Positions 27,050-36,071 of a stretch of 64,000 bases of DNA are shown here, piece by piece. Numbering within the stretch: the first letter of the stretch is position 1; every line of letters starts with the position of its first letter. Below the pieces are notes generated by a model. It did no database searches. It was not told the DNA's origin and saw only the letters and a program-made list of their open reading frames with translations. Origin of the DNA: Kingella oralis. GTDB taxonomy: Bacteria; Pseudomonadota; Gammaproteobacteria; Burkholderiales; Neisseriaceae. A program made the translations under genes and the position numbers. The stretch is taken from the NCBI RefSeq assembly GCF_014054985.1, contig NZ_CP059569.1, forward strand, positions 1,984,001 through 2,048,000, written 5' to 3'.

Positions 27050-27607
27050 TCAGGCTGCCTCTGTTAGCTGATTGAGCCATGCGATGTAATCTGCCGCGCT
27101 TTGCTCTATGGCTTGCAAGGCGGCTGCGGAATAGCCTGCATTGCTGTCTATGGTGTGAAAGGCAAACATGGGGCGGTAATCGGCTTGACAATAGCGTAGC
27201 GATAATTCAAACGAGCGCAGGGCTTCGGCAACGGTGTAGCCCACTGCGCCTTGGCGCGTGTAATCGGCGGCGGGCGCGCCCAGCGACACAGCAATCGCGG
27301 TTTTCTTGCCTGCCAACGCTTTGCCTTGCGCGCCGTATGCCCAGCCGTAGGTCAGCACATCGTCTAGCCATTGTTTCAACAGCGGCGGGCAGTTAAACCA
27401 ATACACGGGGAACTGCAAAACCAAGGTTTGATGCGCGTCCACCAGTCGTTGCTCGGCGGCGATGTCTATGTTGCCGTGGGGATAGGCGGCATAAAGCTCG
27501 TGTACGGTAAAGCGTTCGGGGTGCTGGCGCAATGCGTCTAACCAGCGGCGGTTTACGGCGGATTGGGCGAGATTGGGGTGGGCGGCGATGATTAGGGTTT
27601 TGTTCAT
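27050..27607 (-). CDS. Flavodoxin-fold NAD(P)H oxidoreductase (KefF/MdaB-like)
   Basis: A 185-residue flavoprotein of the NAD(P)H quinone reductase family. The N-terminal strand and flavin-binding loop (TLIIAAHPNLAQSAVNRRWLDAL), FQFPVYWFNCPPLLKQWLDDVLTYGWAYG and SLGAPAADYT are typical; KefF, MdaB and related modulator-of-drug-activity proteins share them. The actual electron acceptor is unknown. It is the first of four non-nuo genes sitting between nuoJ and nuoI in the same orientation. Start at 27607 uses GGAAAA as ribosome-binding site; an ATG 12 bases further upstream is possible. Confidence 0.88.
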   Translation of the reverse strand: MNKTLIIAAHPNLAQSAVNRRWLDALRQHPERFTVHELYAAYPHGNIDIAAEQRLVDAHQTLVLQFPVYWFNCPPLLKQWLDDVLTYGWAYGAQGKALAGKKTAIAVSLGAPAADYTRQGAVGYTVAEALRSFELSLRYCQADYRPMFAFHTIDSNAGYSAAALQAIEQSAADYIAWLNQLTEAA

Positions 27608-27663
27608 TTTGTTTTCCATATTGGGTATTTGGGTTTGATGTGCGGGGGGCGTTTTCAGGCTGC

Positions 27664-27996
27664 CTATGGTTTGCCCAACCGCGCAATCGCTTGGCGCACC
27701 CAATCGCGCAATTCATCGCCGTTGTCTAACGCGGTTTCGGGCAGGCGGTAATACGGTAAAGGAATTTCGCGTATGCCGCCTGTGGTTTTATCGGTGCGGC
27801 GGCTGATAAGCGGTTCGCCCAAATCGGCGTGCGGCGCGGGGTATTTGAGATACAGCTCGTTGCTGCGGCTCAAAATCGCCACCATTGCGCCATAATGGCA
27901 AAAGCCTACGCCGCCAAACATTCGTTTGCGCGTGATGCCGCCCAGCGGGGCGAGTTGTTCGGCGATGTGGTTGGCAAGTTCGGCTGATGCAGGCAT
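27664..27996 (-). CDS. TfoX N-terminal-domain protein
   Basis: A 110-residue protein consisting only of the TfoX-N domain, recognised by ITRKRMFGGVGFCHYGAMVAIL and by LYLKYP, then IPLPYYRLPETAL. Full-length TfoX/Sxy proteins regulate competence; stand-alone N-domain proteins are common and mostly uncharacterised, so a competence role must not be assumed even though this organism relies on DNA uptake. Part of the inserted gene block in the nuo operon. Confidence 0.85.
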   Translation of the reverse strand: MPASAELANHIAEQLAPLGGITRKRMFGGVGFCHYGAMVAILSRSNELYLKYPAPHADLGEPLISRRTDKTTGGIREIPLPYYRLPETALDNGDELRDWVRQAIARLGKP

Positions 27997-28023
27997 GGTG
28001 GGCTTTCGGGGGGGCAGGCTGCC

Positions 28024-28317
28024 TTACAATGCCACGCGGTATTGCGTCAAGCTCTCCGCCGTTTTGGTGGGCAGAAATTCGGTGATGCTGTATTGCGCCA
28101 ACCCCGCCTGATGAAATGGGTCTTCGGCGATGATTTGCGCCACTTGCTCGCGGCTGTCCGCCTGCATCACAATCACGCCACCTGTGCACGGCTGTTTGCG
28201 CCCCGATAGCAGAAACGTCCCCGCGCGGTAATGCCGTTCCAAATAGGCGATGTGTTCGGGCAGCGCGGCTTCAATCTCGGCAAGTGGGCGGATGTATTCC
28301 AGCGAAACAATAAACAT
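28024..28317 (-). CDS. YciI-like protein
   Basis: A 97-residue ferredoxin-fold protein of the YCII family: MFIVSLEYIRPLAEIEAALPEHIAYL, the H at the putative active site, FLLSGRKQPCTGGVIVM and EDPFHQAGLAQYSITEF. Family members include small dehalogenase-like and muconolactone-isomerase-like proteins; the reaction here is unknown. Transcribed with its neighbours in the inserted block; spacing to the TfoX-N gene is 27 bp. Confidence 0.85.
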   Translation of the reverse strand: MFIVSLEYIRPLAEIEAALPEHIAYLERHYRAGTFLLSGRKQPCTGGVIVMQADSREQVAQIIAEDPFHQAGLAQYSITEFLPTKTAESLTQYRVAL

Positions 28318-28334
28318 GGGTGCTCCTTTGGGTT

Positions 28335-28372
28335 TTAGCTTCGCAACTCCGCTACGCTACGCAGGCTGCCTT
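28335..28372 (-). repeat. Interspersed repeat, family C, copy 2
   Basis: TTTAGCTTCGCAACTCCGC TACGCTACGCAGGCTGCC in the gap between the YciI and EthD genes; same unit as 5446-5482 in the opposite orientation. Confidence 0.7.
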
Positions 28373-28378
28373 AGGTCA

Positions 28379-28738
28379 TCAAAGCACCCGCTCTTCTTCG
28401 CCAAACCACATCACAGAATGCTGCAAATCCACGAACGCGGCTTCGTCTTCCCGCAGCGCAGCCAATGCCGCCTGCCCTGCTTCGGTTTCGCGGGCGCGTT
28501 GGAAATCTGCGCGGCTGTCGTACCACAGCTCGCCCATCGCATCAAATTCAAACGGCAGCGTGTCGCGCTGGGTGGTAGGCTGCCCGCTGGCTTGAAAGGG
28601 CAGCGTTTTGGCGTAATGGCGGATATTCAACACGTCTTTAAAGCCCAGCACTTTTTCGGAATGCTGCTGCCAGCGAGCGATAAAGGCTTCGGTGCTGAGT
28701 TCAGGTTTCTTTTTCACCAGCATAATGATTTTAAACAT
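28379..28738 (-). CDS. EthD-domain protein
   Basis: A 119-residue dimeric alpha/beta-barrel type protein. MFKIIMLVKKKPELSTEAFIARWQQHSEKV at the N-terminus and FDAMGELWYDSRADFQRA in the middle are typical of the EthD/DUF family that contains small oxygenase-like proteins of unknown substrate. Fourth gene of the block inserted between nuoJ and nuoI. Confidence 0.8.
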   Translation of the reverse strand: MFKIIMLVKKKPELSTEAFIARWQQHSEKVLGFKDVLNIRHYAKTLPFQASGQPTTQRDTLPFEFDAMGELWYDSRADFQRARETEAGQAALAALREDEAAFVDLQHSVMWFGEEERVL

Positions 28739-28788
28739 TTTATTTTCCGTTCCGTGTTTTCAGGCTGCTTTGGGGATTTTCAGGCTGC

Positions 28789-29268
28789 CTACCGATACGG
28801 CGCATCAGCCGCTTTGCGTTTGGCGATTTCGGCTTCGTATTTATCGCCAATCGCCAGCAAAATCGGCTTGGTCATGTGCAAATCGCCTTTTTTCTCGCCG
28901 TGGTATTCAAAAATATGCGTTTCCACAATCGCATCGGTGGGACAGGCTTCTTCGCAGAAACCGCAGAAAATACATTTGGTTAAGTCAATATCGTAGCGCG
29001 TGGTGCGGCGCGTGCCGTCTTCGCGCTCTTCGCTTTCAATGTTAATCGCCATCGCAGGGCAGACGGCCTCACACAGTTTGCAGGCAATGCAGCGTTCTTC
29101 GCCGTTGGGATAGCGGCGCTGGGCGTGCAGGCCGCGGAAGCGTACCGACTGCGGCGTTTTCTCTTCGGGGAAGTAGATGGTGTCTTTGCGGGCGAAGAAA
29201 TTTTTGAGCGTTACGCCCATGCCTTTGACGAGTTCGCCAAGCAGGAAGGTTTTGACTAGGTTTGCCAT
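28789..29268 (-). CDS. nuoI: NuoI, complex I iron-sulfur subunit I
   Basis: A 159-residue peripheral-arm subunit with two [4Fe-4S] clusters (N6a and N6b) passing electrons toward quinone. Cys60, 63, 66, 70 (CIACKLCEAVCP) and Cys99, 102, 105, 109 (CIFCGFCEEACP) are all present. N-terminal amphipathic region anchors it to the membrane arm. Flanked by the EthD and VOC insertions rather than directly by nuoJ and nuoH. Confidence 0.97.
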   Translation of the reverse strand: MANLVKTFLLGELVKGMGVTLKNFFARKDTIYFPEEKTPQSVRFRGLHAQRRYPNGEERCIACKLCEAVCPAMAINIESEEREDGTRRTTRYDIDLTKCIFCGFCEEACPTDAIVETHIFEYHGEKKGDLHMTKPILLAIGDKYEAEIAKRKAADAPYR

Positions 29269-29319
29269 TTTGGGTTGTATTCTCTTGTTTGTTGTTGGGT
29301 TTCAGGCTGCCTATTGTGC

Positions 29320-29673
29320 CTAGACTTTATCTTGATAATCGGTAAAGCCGACAATATTGCCAGACAGGTCGGTGCATTCCACCGTCCAGCCTGTTTGAAT
29401 GCGAAACGGCTCGCTTAAAAAACGCACGCCTTTGGCGCGTAATTGCTGATACAGCGCGTGTACATCATCCACTTCCAGCCACAGCGCGGGTGCAGCTTGG
29501 GGAAATTTTTGCTTATCTTTCAAAATAATGGCGGCTTCTTCGTTGCCCACTTGAAACGCCAGCATACCCCTGTCGGAAAAATCAAATTTTACGGGCAAGC
29601 CCAGCGTTTCTTGATAAAAACGTTTAGTGGCTGCCAAATCATCGGCGGGAAAAAAGAAATTGTCGTAGTTCAT
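29320..29673 (-). CDS. VOC-family (glyoxalase/bleomycin-resistance fold) protein
   Basis: A 117-residue protein of the vicinal-oxygen-chelate superfamily: NFFFPADDLAATKRFYQETLGLPVKFDFSDRGMLAFQVG, then AAPALWLEVDDVHALYQQLRAKGV and VECTDLSGNIVGFTDY. The metal-ligand positions are only partly occupied by His/Glu, so catalysis is uncertain. Inserted between nuoI and nuoH in the operon direction. Confidence 0.85.
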   Translation of the reverse strand: MNYDNFFFPADDLAATKRFYQETLGLPVKFDFSDRGMLAFQVGNEEAAIILKDKQKFPQAAPALWLEVDDVHALYQQLRAKGVRFLSEPFRIQTGWTVECTDLSGNIVGFTDYQDKV

Positions 29674-29732
29674 GGCTGTTGCTCCGCTGGGCTGATTACT
29701 TTTGTTGAAATGGCGTTTTCAGGCTGCCTCAA

Positions 29733-30809
29733 TCACTTCCACAAACTCAACGGCGAAGCCATCCACGCGCCGTAAAACACAATCGCGGCAAAGCCCACGG
29801 GAATCAGCACTTTCCAGCCCAAGCGCATGATTTGGTCGTAGCGGTAGCGCGGGAAAGTGGCGCGAATCCACAAATAGCCATACAGCACAAACGCCATTTT
29901 GCCAAACATCCAAACCGCGCTCGGCGCGCCAATCACACCCCAGCTTTGCGGAAAGGGCGACAGCCAGCCGCCCAAAAACAGCAGCGCGGTGAGCGCGCCC
30001 ACCAAAATCATAAAAATGTATTCGGCAAGGAAAAACAGCGCAAAGGCAAAGCCCGAATATTCCACATGATGCCCCGCTACAATTTCGCTTTCGCCTTCGG
30101 CCACATCAAACGGGGCGCGGTTGGTTTCGGCAACGGCGGAGATGAGATACACCAAAAACACCGGAAACAGGGTAAACCAGTTCCACGAAAAGATTGAACC
30201 GCCCGCAATGCCCGTGGCTTGCGCGGCAACGATTTCTTTAAAATTCAGGCTGCCTGAAACCATCATCACGCACACCAGCGCGGCAGACATGGCGATTTCA
30301 TAAGAAATGGTTTGCGCGGAAGCCCGCATCGCGCCGAGCATGGCGTATTTGGAGTTGGATGCCCAGCCCGCGATGATTACGCCGTAAACCGAGAGCGAGG
30401 TAATCATCAAAATATACAGCAGGCCCGCGTCAATATTGGTCAGCACCCATGTGTCGTTAAATGGAATCACCGCCCATGCGGCAAACGAAGGCGCGAGCGA
30501 GAGCATCGGTCCGATATAAAACAGATAGCGGTTGGATGCGCTGGGGCGGGTTACTTCTTTGAACAGCAGTTTGAGCACGTCGGCAAACGGCTGAATCAAA
30601 CCCCAAGGCCCGGTTACGTTGGGGCCCACGCGCAGCTGCATAAAGCCGATGACTTTGCGTTCAAAGTAAGTCAGATACGCCACCGTTAAAATCAGCGGAA
30701 TCAAGATGATGACGATTTTAACCACAATCGCCACCACCAAGCCGATGTCACTGCCGAGCGCGCCCATGCCGAGCGTTTGGGCAAATAGAGATTGAAACCA
30801 CTCTTGCAT
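29733..30809 (-). CDS. nuoH: NuoH, complex I membrane subunit H
   Basis: The 358-residue subunit that forms the floor of the quinone chamber, with eight membrane helices. Seen: LTYFERKVIGFMQLRVGPNVTGPWGLIQPFADVLKL, AETNRAPFDVAEGESEIVAG and the C-terminal RATFPRYRYDQIMRLGWK. An in-frame uptake sequence codes for VSGSLNF in a loop. It starts 2 bp after nuoG stops, so the two are coupled. Confidence 0.97.
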   Translation of the reverse strand: MQEWFQSLFAQTLGMGALGSDIGLVVAIVVKIVIILIPLILTVAYLTYFERKVIGFMQLRVGPNVTGPWGLIQPFADVLKLLFKEVTRPSASNRYLFYIGPMLSLAPSFAAWAVIPFNDTWVLTNIDAGLLYILMITSLSVYGVIIAGWASNSKYAMLGAMRASAQTISYEIAMSAALVCVMMVSGSLNFKEIVAAQATGIAGGSIFSWNWFTLFPVFLVYLISAVAETNRAPFDVAEGESEIVAGHHVEYSGFAFALFFLAEYIFMILVGALTALLFLGGWLSPFPQSWGVIGAPSAVWMFGKMAFVLYGYLWIRATFPRYRYDQIMRLGWKVLIPVGFAAIVFYGAWMASPLSLWK

Positions 30810-30811
30810 TT

Positions 30812-33088
30812 TCAGGCTGCCTTTCTTAATTCAATCACGTTCATCATGCCGCCAAGCGGAGCGTTTATCGGGTGTTCGGGCAGGAAAACCACGTTTTCAG
30901 GCAGCGTATCGTCGGCGCGCACGGTTACGAATACTTCGCTGTTTTGGCTGCCGCGCGTGGCGATGGCGATTTCGCCGTCTGCCAAACCTAGGTTCGCCAG
31001 CGTTTTCGGATGCACGCCCGCGCGCGGTTCGGCGGCGTGGCTGGTTTGTTGCAGCGATGCGGCGCGGCGCACGATGGGGTCAGTGTGGTAAATGCCGGTG
31101 CCGCCCACGCGCACCAGTTCGTTTTTGCCCGATTGCAGGCGGCTGGCTTTGGCGGACAAATCGCTGTCGTTGTTTAATTTTTCGGGCAGCGCGGCGGGGT
31201 CGCCCAAGGCTTCCGCCAACACGTCGGCGCTGGTTTCAAAGTCAAAGCCGTTCAGTTCAAACACATTGCCCAGCACGCGCAACACTTTCCACAAGGGGCG
31301 GCTGTCGCCCAAGCCTTTGACCACGCCGTGGAACGACTGCAAACGCCCTTCCATGCTGATAAAGCTACCCGAGGTTTCGGTGAACGGCGCAATCGGCAGC
31401 AACACGTCTGCCACGTCCAGCAGCGTTTCGCTTTCATACGCACTAAACGCCAGCACGCTGCCCGCTTGTTTCAGCGCGGATACGGCTGCCGCACCGCCTG
31501 CGATGTCGTGCTCGGGATCGATATTGAGCAAGATAACGGCTTTTTTCGGCGTGGTTACCATGTCGCCAATGTTGGCGCGGTTGATGCCGATGATATCCGC
31601 GCCAACGCTGTTGGCGGCTTGCGGCAAGATGCCCAGCACCGCACCTGTTTCGCGTGCCAGCTTTTGCGCGGCAAGGTAAATATTGCCAAAGTCGGGGTGA
31701 TTTTGCGCTTCTGCGCCCAGCAAAATAGCGGCGCGTTCAGCGTTTTTCAGGCTGCCTGAAACATCGTGCGCCATTTCTTTGGCAGCGGTGTTCAAATAGT
31801 TCGCCCATTCGCAAGGGTGCAACACGGTTTGCGCGCGTAGTGGCATATGCAGTTGCTCGTGGCTGCTGGCGATGATGTCCAACGCCATGCCCGCTTTGGC
31901 GGCGCGGCGCAAGCGAGCGGTGAGCAGCGGCTGCTCTTGGCGCAATCTCGCGCCCACCACCAACGCGGCATCGCAGCCAGCAAGCTGTTCAATGCTTTGC
32001 CCCAGCCATGCCGCGCCTTTCAGGCTGCCTGAAACGCCGCTATCCGCCGTGCGAAGCTGCGCGGTGGTGTGGGCGATGTTTAAGCCTTGCGCCAATTTGT
32101 TTGCCAGATACAGCTCTTCCACCGTGTTCATCGGGTTTGCCCACAGCGCGATTTCGCCTGCACCGTATTCTTTGGCAACGCAAGACAAGGTGTGGCGCAC
32201 ATATTCCAGCGCGGTTTGCCAATCCACGGTTTTCCATTCGCCGCCGTGCTTAATTTTGGGCGCAACAAGGCGACTTTCGTGGTTCAAGCCTTCGTAGGCA
32301 AAGCGGTCTTTATCCGACAACCAGCATTCGTTAATCGCTTCGTTTTCCAACGGCAACACGCGGCGCACGGTGTGTTCTTTGGTTTGCACTTCTAAATTAG
32401 TGCCCAAAGCATCGTGCGCAGAAATGGATTTGCGGCGGCTCAGCTCCCAAGTGCGCGCGTTAAAGCGGAATGGCTTGCTGGTGAGCGCGCCCACGGGGCA
32501 AAGGTCAATCACATTGCCTGATAGCTCGGTTTCCACCGCACGCCCGATAAACGGCAGAATTTCCGACCATTCGCCGCGGTTGGCGATGCCGATTTCCTGT
32601 TCGCCCGCGATTTCTTCGGTGAAGCGCACGCAGCGGGTGCAATGAATGCAGCGCGACATTTCTTGCGTGGAAATCAACGCGCCCATGTCTTTGGGCTTCA
32701 CCGCGCGTTTTTCTTCAATGTAGCGGCTGGTGGTTTTGCCGTAGCCCACCGCCAAGTCTTGCAACTGGCATTCGCCGCCCTTGTCGCACACAGGGCAATC
32801 CAAAGGGTGGTTGATGAGCAGAAACTCCATCACGCCCGCTTGGGCTTGTTTTGCCATGTTGGAATGCGTGTGCACCACCATGCCGTCGGTTACGGGCGTG
32901 GCGCACGCAGGCAGCGGTTTGGGAGCTTTTTCCACTTCCACCAAGCACATGCGGCAGTTGGCGGCGATGGAGAGTTTTTTGTGGTAACAGAAATGGGGGA
33001 TATACGTTCCCAGCTGGTGCGCGGCCTCCATTACGGTTGCGCCTTGCTCTACTTCAATCTGTTTGCCATCTATGTGGATTTGTAACAT
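30812..33088 (-). CDS. nuoG: NuoG, complex I iron-sulfur subunit G
   Basis: The largest peripheral subunit (758 residues), carrying several Fe-S clusters. N-terminal ferredoxin-like part: CYHKKLSIAANCRMCLVEVEKAPKPLPAC for the [2Fe-2S] cluster, then HPLDCPVCDKGGECQLQD, CIHCTRCVRF and the N3/N4 ligands. The rest is a molybdopterin-oxidoreductase-like fold without cofactor. Two in-frame uptake sequences encode VSGSLK at two places (near residues 352 and 440). Separated from nuoF by the broken metallo-beta-lactamase gene. Confidence 0.96.
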   Translation of the reverse strand: MLQIHIDGKQIEVEQGATVMEAAHQLGTYIPHFCYHKKLSIAANCRMCLVEVEKAPKPLPACATPVTDGMVVHTHSNMAKQAQAGVMEFLLINHPLDCPVCDKGGECQLQDLAVGYGKTTSRYIEEKRAVKPKDMGALISTQEMSRCIHCTRCVRFTEEIAGEQEIGIANRGEWSEILPFIGRAVETELSGNVIDLCPVGALTSKPFRFNARTWELSRRKSISAHDALGTNLEVQTKEHTVRRVLPLENEAINECWLSDKDRFAYEGLNHESRLVAPKIKHGGEWKTVDWQTALEYVRHTLSCVAKEYGAGEIALWANPMNTVEELYLANKLAQGLNIAHTTAQLRTADSGVSGSLKGAAWLGQSIEQLAGCDAALVVGARLRQEQPLLTARLRRAAKAGMALDIIASSHEQLHMPLRAQTVLHPCEWANYLNTAAKEMAHDVSGSLKNAERAAILLGAEAQNHPDFGNIYLAAQKLARETGAVLGILPQAANSVGADIIGINRANIGDMVTTPKKAVILLNIDPEHDIAGGAAAVSALKQAGSVLAFSAYESETLLDVADVLLPIAPFTETSGSFISMEGRLQSFHGVVKGLGDSRPLWKVLRVLGNVFELNGFDFETSADVLAEALGDPAALPEKLNNDSDLSAKASRLQSGKNELVRVGGTGIYHTDPIVRRAASLQQTSHAAEPRAGVHPKTLANLGLADGEIAIATRGSQNSEVFVTVRADDTLPENVVFLPEHPINAPLGGMMNVIELRKAA

Positions 33089-33224
33089 GGTGTGTTTCCT
33101 AGTTACGGATTTTTAAAGGTTTCAGGCAGCCTGAAAACGGGTTTCAGACGGCCGGTTATCGTTTTGTTTCTGGTTTGCCCTATGCGCCCTATCGGTTTTC
33201 AGGCTGCCTATCGGCACAGCGCAA

Positions 33225-34192
33225 TCAGCGCAGGCAGCTGCCGATTTGCTCACCGCTGTGCACGGCGTAAATATCGCAGTCGCGCGCAAAGTTCAGCTTG
33301 CCTTTGTAGCGGCTACCGATGGCGTCTGCCGTTTCCCACATCACGTTTTCGGTGCGGTTCATAAAATGCGACAACACCACGCTTTTTGCGTGTGCCGCGG
33401 CGGCGATACGGCCGATTTCAGACGGCATCATGTGCAGTTTCAGGGCGACGCGGTCGGTGCTGCCTTCGGGGATGGCGTTGTGCGCCACCAACAGGTCGAC
33501 ATCGGCGGCGATTTTGTCCAACGTGCGCCCCATATTGCTGGTGCCGCTGGAAAACACCACCGCGCAGCCGTCTTTTTCCACCCGCCAGCCCAGCGCAGGG
33601 ATGATGCTGTGGGTAACGGGCACCGCGCTGATGCGGAAACCGCCCTCGCTGGCGGCGAATACTTTCGGATGCGCGGCATCGGCTGCCACGGTAACAGGTT
33701 TGAGGCGGAACGACTCGCCGCCGTCCAAAAAGCCCGACAGATAAGCATACGCGCCCTTGTTGCCGATTAACCGCGCCAGATACTGTGCGGCAAAGCCGGC
33801 ACGATGCGGTTGCCCGAAGGCCCGTAAACAGGCAAATCGCGGTTGCGTCGGGTGAAAACCGCGCCTTTAACCAAGGCGGGAAAGTCGTTCACATGGTCAA
33901 CATGAAACTGGCTGAGCAACACGGCCTGCAAATCCTCGATTTTCGCGCCCGCCCGCTCAAAATTGAGCGATGTGCCCGAACCAAAATCCACCAACACGGC
34001 AGCGCGGCCGTTTTCCCGCACCAAATAGCCCACTGAAGCGCGGTTGTCGTCCAACTCCGGGCCGCCCGAACCGAGCACCACCACATCAAGGTTGGGGTTG
34101 CGGCACGCCGCAGCCTGCGCGTTTGCCGAAAACACCAGCAACGCCGCCAGCGCAAATCCGCCTGCCTGACGGAAAATTTCTTTTGTTCTCAT
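33225..34192 (-). pseudogene. Metallo-beta-lactamase-fold hydrolase, frameshifted, with Neisseria-type DUS
   Basis: Two overlapping reading frames make one RNase-Z-like MBL-fold protein of about 320 residues. Part one (34192 leftward) has a signal peptide (FALAALLVFSANAQA) and LDVVVLGSGGPELDDNRASVGYLV, with the metal motif reading QFHVDH, where the first His of HxHxDH is Gln. The frame ends in SIWRG and a stop at 33767. The other frame continues the protein as AAQYLARLIGNKGAYAYLSGFLDGGESF and on to AHAKSVVLSHFMNRTE and the end at 33225. Restoring one base in the A/T run at 33792-33794 would join them. The coding region contains no host uptake sequence but an exact ATGCCGTCTGAA (33417-33428), the meningococcal/gonococcal dialect; a second near-match lies downstream at 33143-33154. 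Probably acquired from a Neisseria and then inactivated. Confidence 0.85.
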
Positions 34193-34253
34193 TTTGTTTC
34201 GTTTGTTATTTATGCCGTTGCGTTTGTTGTTTTCAGGCTGCCTGAAAACTGCT

Positions 34254-35549
34254 TCAACGCCACTTATGCGCCTTCATCGGCTTGCCGTGTTCAATATAAT
34301 GCACAAACTCCTCGCGGAAATGCTTGGTGAAGCCGCGCACGGGGAACACCGCCGCATCGGCGAGCGCACAAATGGTGCGCCCCGCCATGTTGTTGCCCAC
34401 GCTGTCCAGCAAATCCAAATCTTCCATGCGCCCTTTGCCGTTAGCGATGCGGTGCACGATGCGATAGAGCCAGCCCGTGCCTTCGCGGCAGGGCGTGCAC
34501 TGCCCGCAGGATTCTTCGTGGTAAAAATAGCTCAAACGCTCCAAGGCTTTCACCATGCACACGTCTTCGTCCATCACAATCACCGCGCCCGAACCGAGCA
34601 TGGAGCCTGCTTTGGCGATGCTGTCGTAATCCATGTTGATTTGCATGATGATGTCGGCAGGCAACACGGGCGCGGACGAACCACCGGGGATAACGGCTTT
34701 GAGTTTTTTCCCGCCGCGCACGCCGCCCGCCATCGCCAGCAATTCGGCAAACGGCGTGCCCAGCGGAATTTCGTAGTTGCCCGGGCGTTCAACGTGCCCC
34801 GAGATGCTGAATAATTTGGTGCCGCCCGCTTTTTCTATGCCGATGTCGGCAAAGGTTTGCCCGCCATCGCGCAAGATAAACGGCACGGACGAGAACGTTT
34901 CGGTGTTGTTGATGGTGGTGGGTTTGCCGTATAAGCCGAACGATGCGGGGAACGGCGGCTTGAAGCGCGGCTGCCCTTTTTTGCCTTCCAGGCTTTCCAG
35001 CAACGCGGTTTCCTCGCCGCACACATACGCGCCGTAGCCGTGGTGGGCGAACAGCTCAAACGAAAAGTCGCTGCCCAAGATGTTCTGCCCGAGCAAATTG
35101 GCTTCGCGGGCTTGAGCAAGCGCGGCTTCAAAGCGTTGGTAGCCTTCAAAAATTTCGCCGTGGATGTAGTTGTAGCCTGCGGACGCGCCCATGGTGTAGC
35201 CGCCGATTATCATGCCTTCAATCAGCGCATGCGGGTTGAACAGGATGATGTCGCGGTCTTTGAAGGTGCCCGGCTCGCCCTCGTCGGTGTTGCAAACCAC
35301 GTATTTTTGCCCTTCAAAGGCGCGCGGCATAAAGCTCCATTTCAAGCCTGTGGGGAAGCCCGCGCCACCGCGCCCGCGCAGGTTGGATGTTTTGAGTTCG
35401 TTGATGATGTCGTCTTGTGGCGTTTTTTCGCTGATAATTTTGCGCAGGGCTTGATAGCCGCCGCGTTTGATGTATTCGTCTAGCGTCCAGCAGCTGGGGT
35501 CTTGGGTGTTGACATCTTTAAAAATAACACCTGATTGGTAGATTGCCAT
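34254..35549 (-). CDS. nuoF: NuoF, complex I NADH-binding subunit F
   Basis: A 431-residue subunit that binds NADH and FMN and holds the N3 [4Fe-4S] cluster. Seen: the nucleotide loop LRGRGGAGFPTGLKWSF, NTDEGEPGTFKDRDI, GAYVCGEETALLESLEGKKG and the cluster ligands ESCGQCTPCREGTGW plus a later Cys (TICALADAA). Follows nuoE after 48 bp with one uptake sequence. Confidence 0.97.
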   Translation of the reverse strand: MAIYQSGVIFKDVNTQDPSCWTLDEYIKRGGYQALRKIISEKTPQDDIINELKTSNLRGRGGAGFPTGLKWSFMPRAFEGQKYVVCNTDEGEPGTFKDRDIILFNPHALIEGMIIGGYTMGASAGYNYIHGEIFEGYQRFEAALAQAREANLLGQNILGSDFSFELFAHHGYGAYVCGEETALLESLEGKKGQPRFKPPFPASFGLYGKPTTINNTETFSSVPFILRDGGQTFADIGIEKAGGTKLFSISGHVERPGNYEIPLGTPFAELLAMAGGVRGGKKLKAVIPGGSSAPVLPADIIMQINMDYDSIAKAGSMLGSGAVIVMDEDVCMVKALERLSYFYHEESCGQCTPCREGTGWLYRIVHRIANGKGRMEDLDLLDSVGNNMAGRTICALADAAVFPVRGFTKHFREEFVHYIEHGKPMKAHKWR

Positions 35550-35597
35550 GTGTTTTACCTAACTGGGTTTTGTTTGTTTTAGGCAGCCTGAAACCGC

Positions 35598-36071
35598 TTA
35601 TTCCAGCTCCGCCAATTTCTTTTCAATCGCATCCGCATCCATAAAGCTGCACATGCTGTGATTGTTCACCAGCATCACAGGCGCATCGCCGCACGCACCC
35701 ATGCACTCGCCCTCCACCAGCGTAAATTTGCCATCTGCCGTGGTTTCGCCGTAGTCAATGCCCAGCTTCTCTTTCAAATACTCGCCCGCGTCCACGCCGC
35801 CGCGCAAGGCGCAGGGCAAATTGGTGCACACGGTGAGCTTATATTTGCCCACAGGCTGCAAGTCATACATATTGTAAAACGTGGCGACTTCGTAGGCGGC
35901 AACGGGCGCGATGCCGATGTATTTCGCCACAAATTCAATGGTTTCGGGCGCAAGATAGCCTTTTTCCACTTGGGCGATGCGCAACGCGCTCATAATCGCG
36001 CTGCGGCGCTGGTCGGCAGGGTATTTTGCCAGTTCAATGTCAATTTCTTTTAGCGATTGTGCGGACAGCAT
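35598..36071 (-). CDS. nuoE: NuoE, complex I [2Fe-2S] subunit E
   Basis: A 157-residue thioredoxin-like subunit with the N1a cluster: CTNLPC and CMGACGDAP supply the four Cys. Helical N-terminal half (YPADQRRSAIMSALRIAQVEKGYL). Its ATG shares its A with the nuoD stop at 36071, so translation is coupled. Confidence 0.97.
   Translation of the reverse strand: MLSAQSLKEIDIELAKYPADQRRSAIMSALRIAQVEKGYLAPETIEFVAKYIGIAPVAAYEVATFYNMYDLQPVGKYKLTVCTNLPCALRGGVDAGEYLKEKLGIDYGETTADGKFTLVEGECMGACGDAPVMLVNNHSMCSFMDADAIEKKLAELE

Noticed and set aside
27664..27996. A competence regulator of the Sxy/TfoX type
   Set aside because: Only the N-terminal domain is present and the gene sits in a block of unrelated small enzymes; a competence role is not supported.
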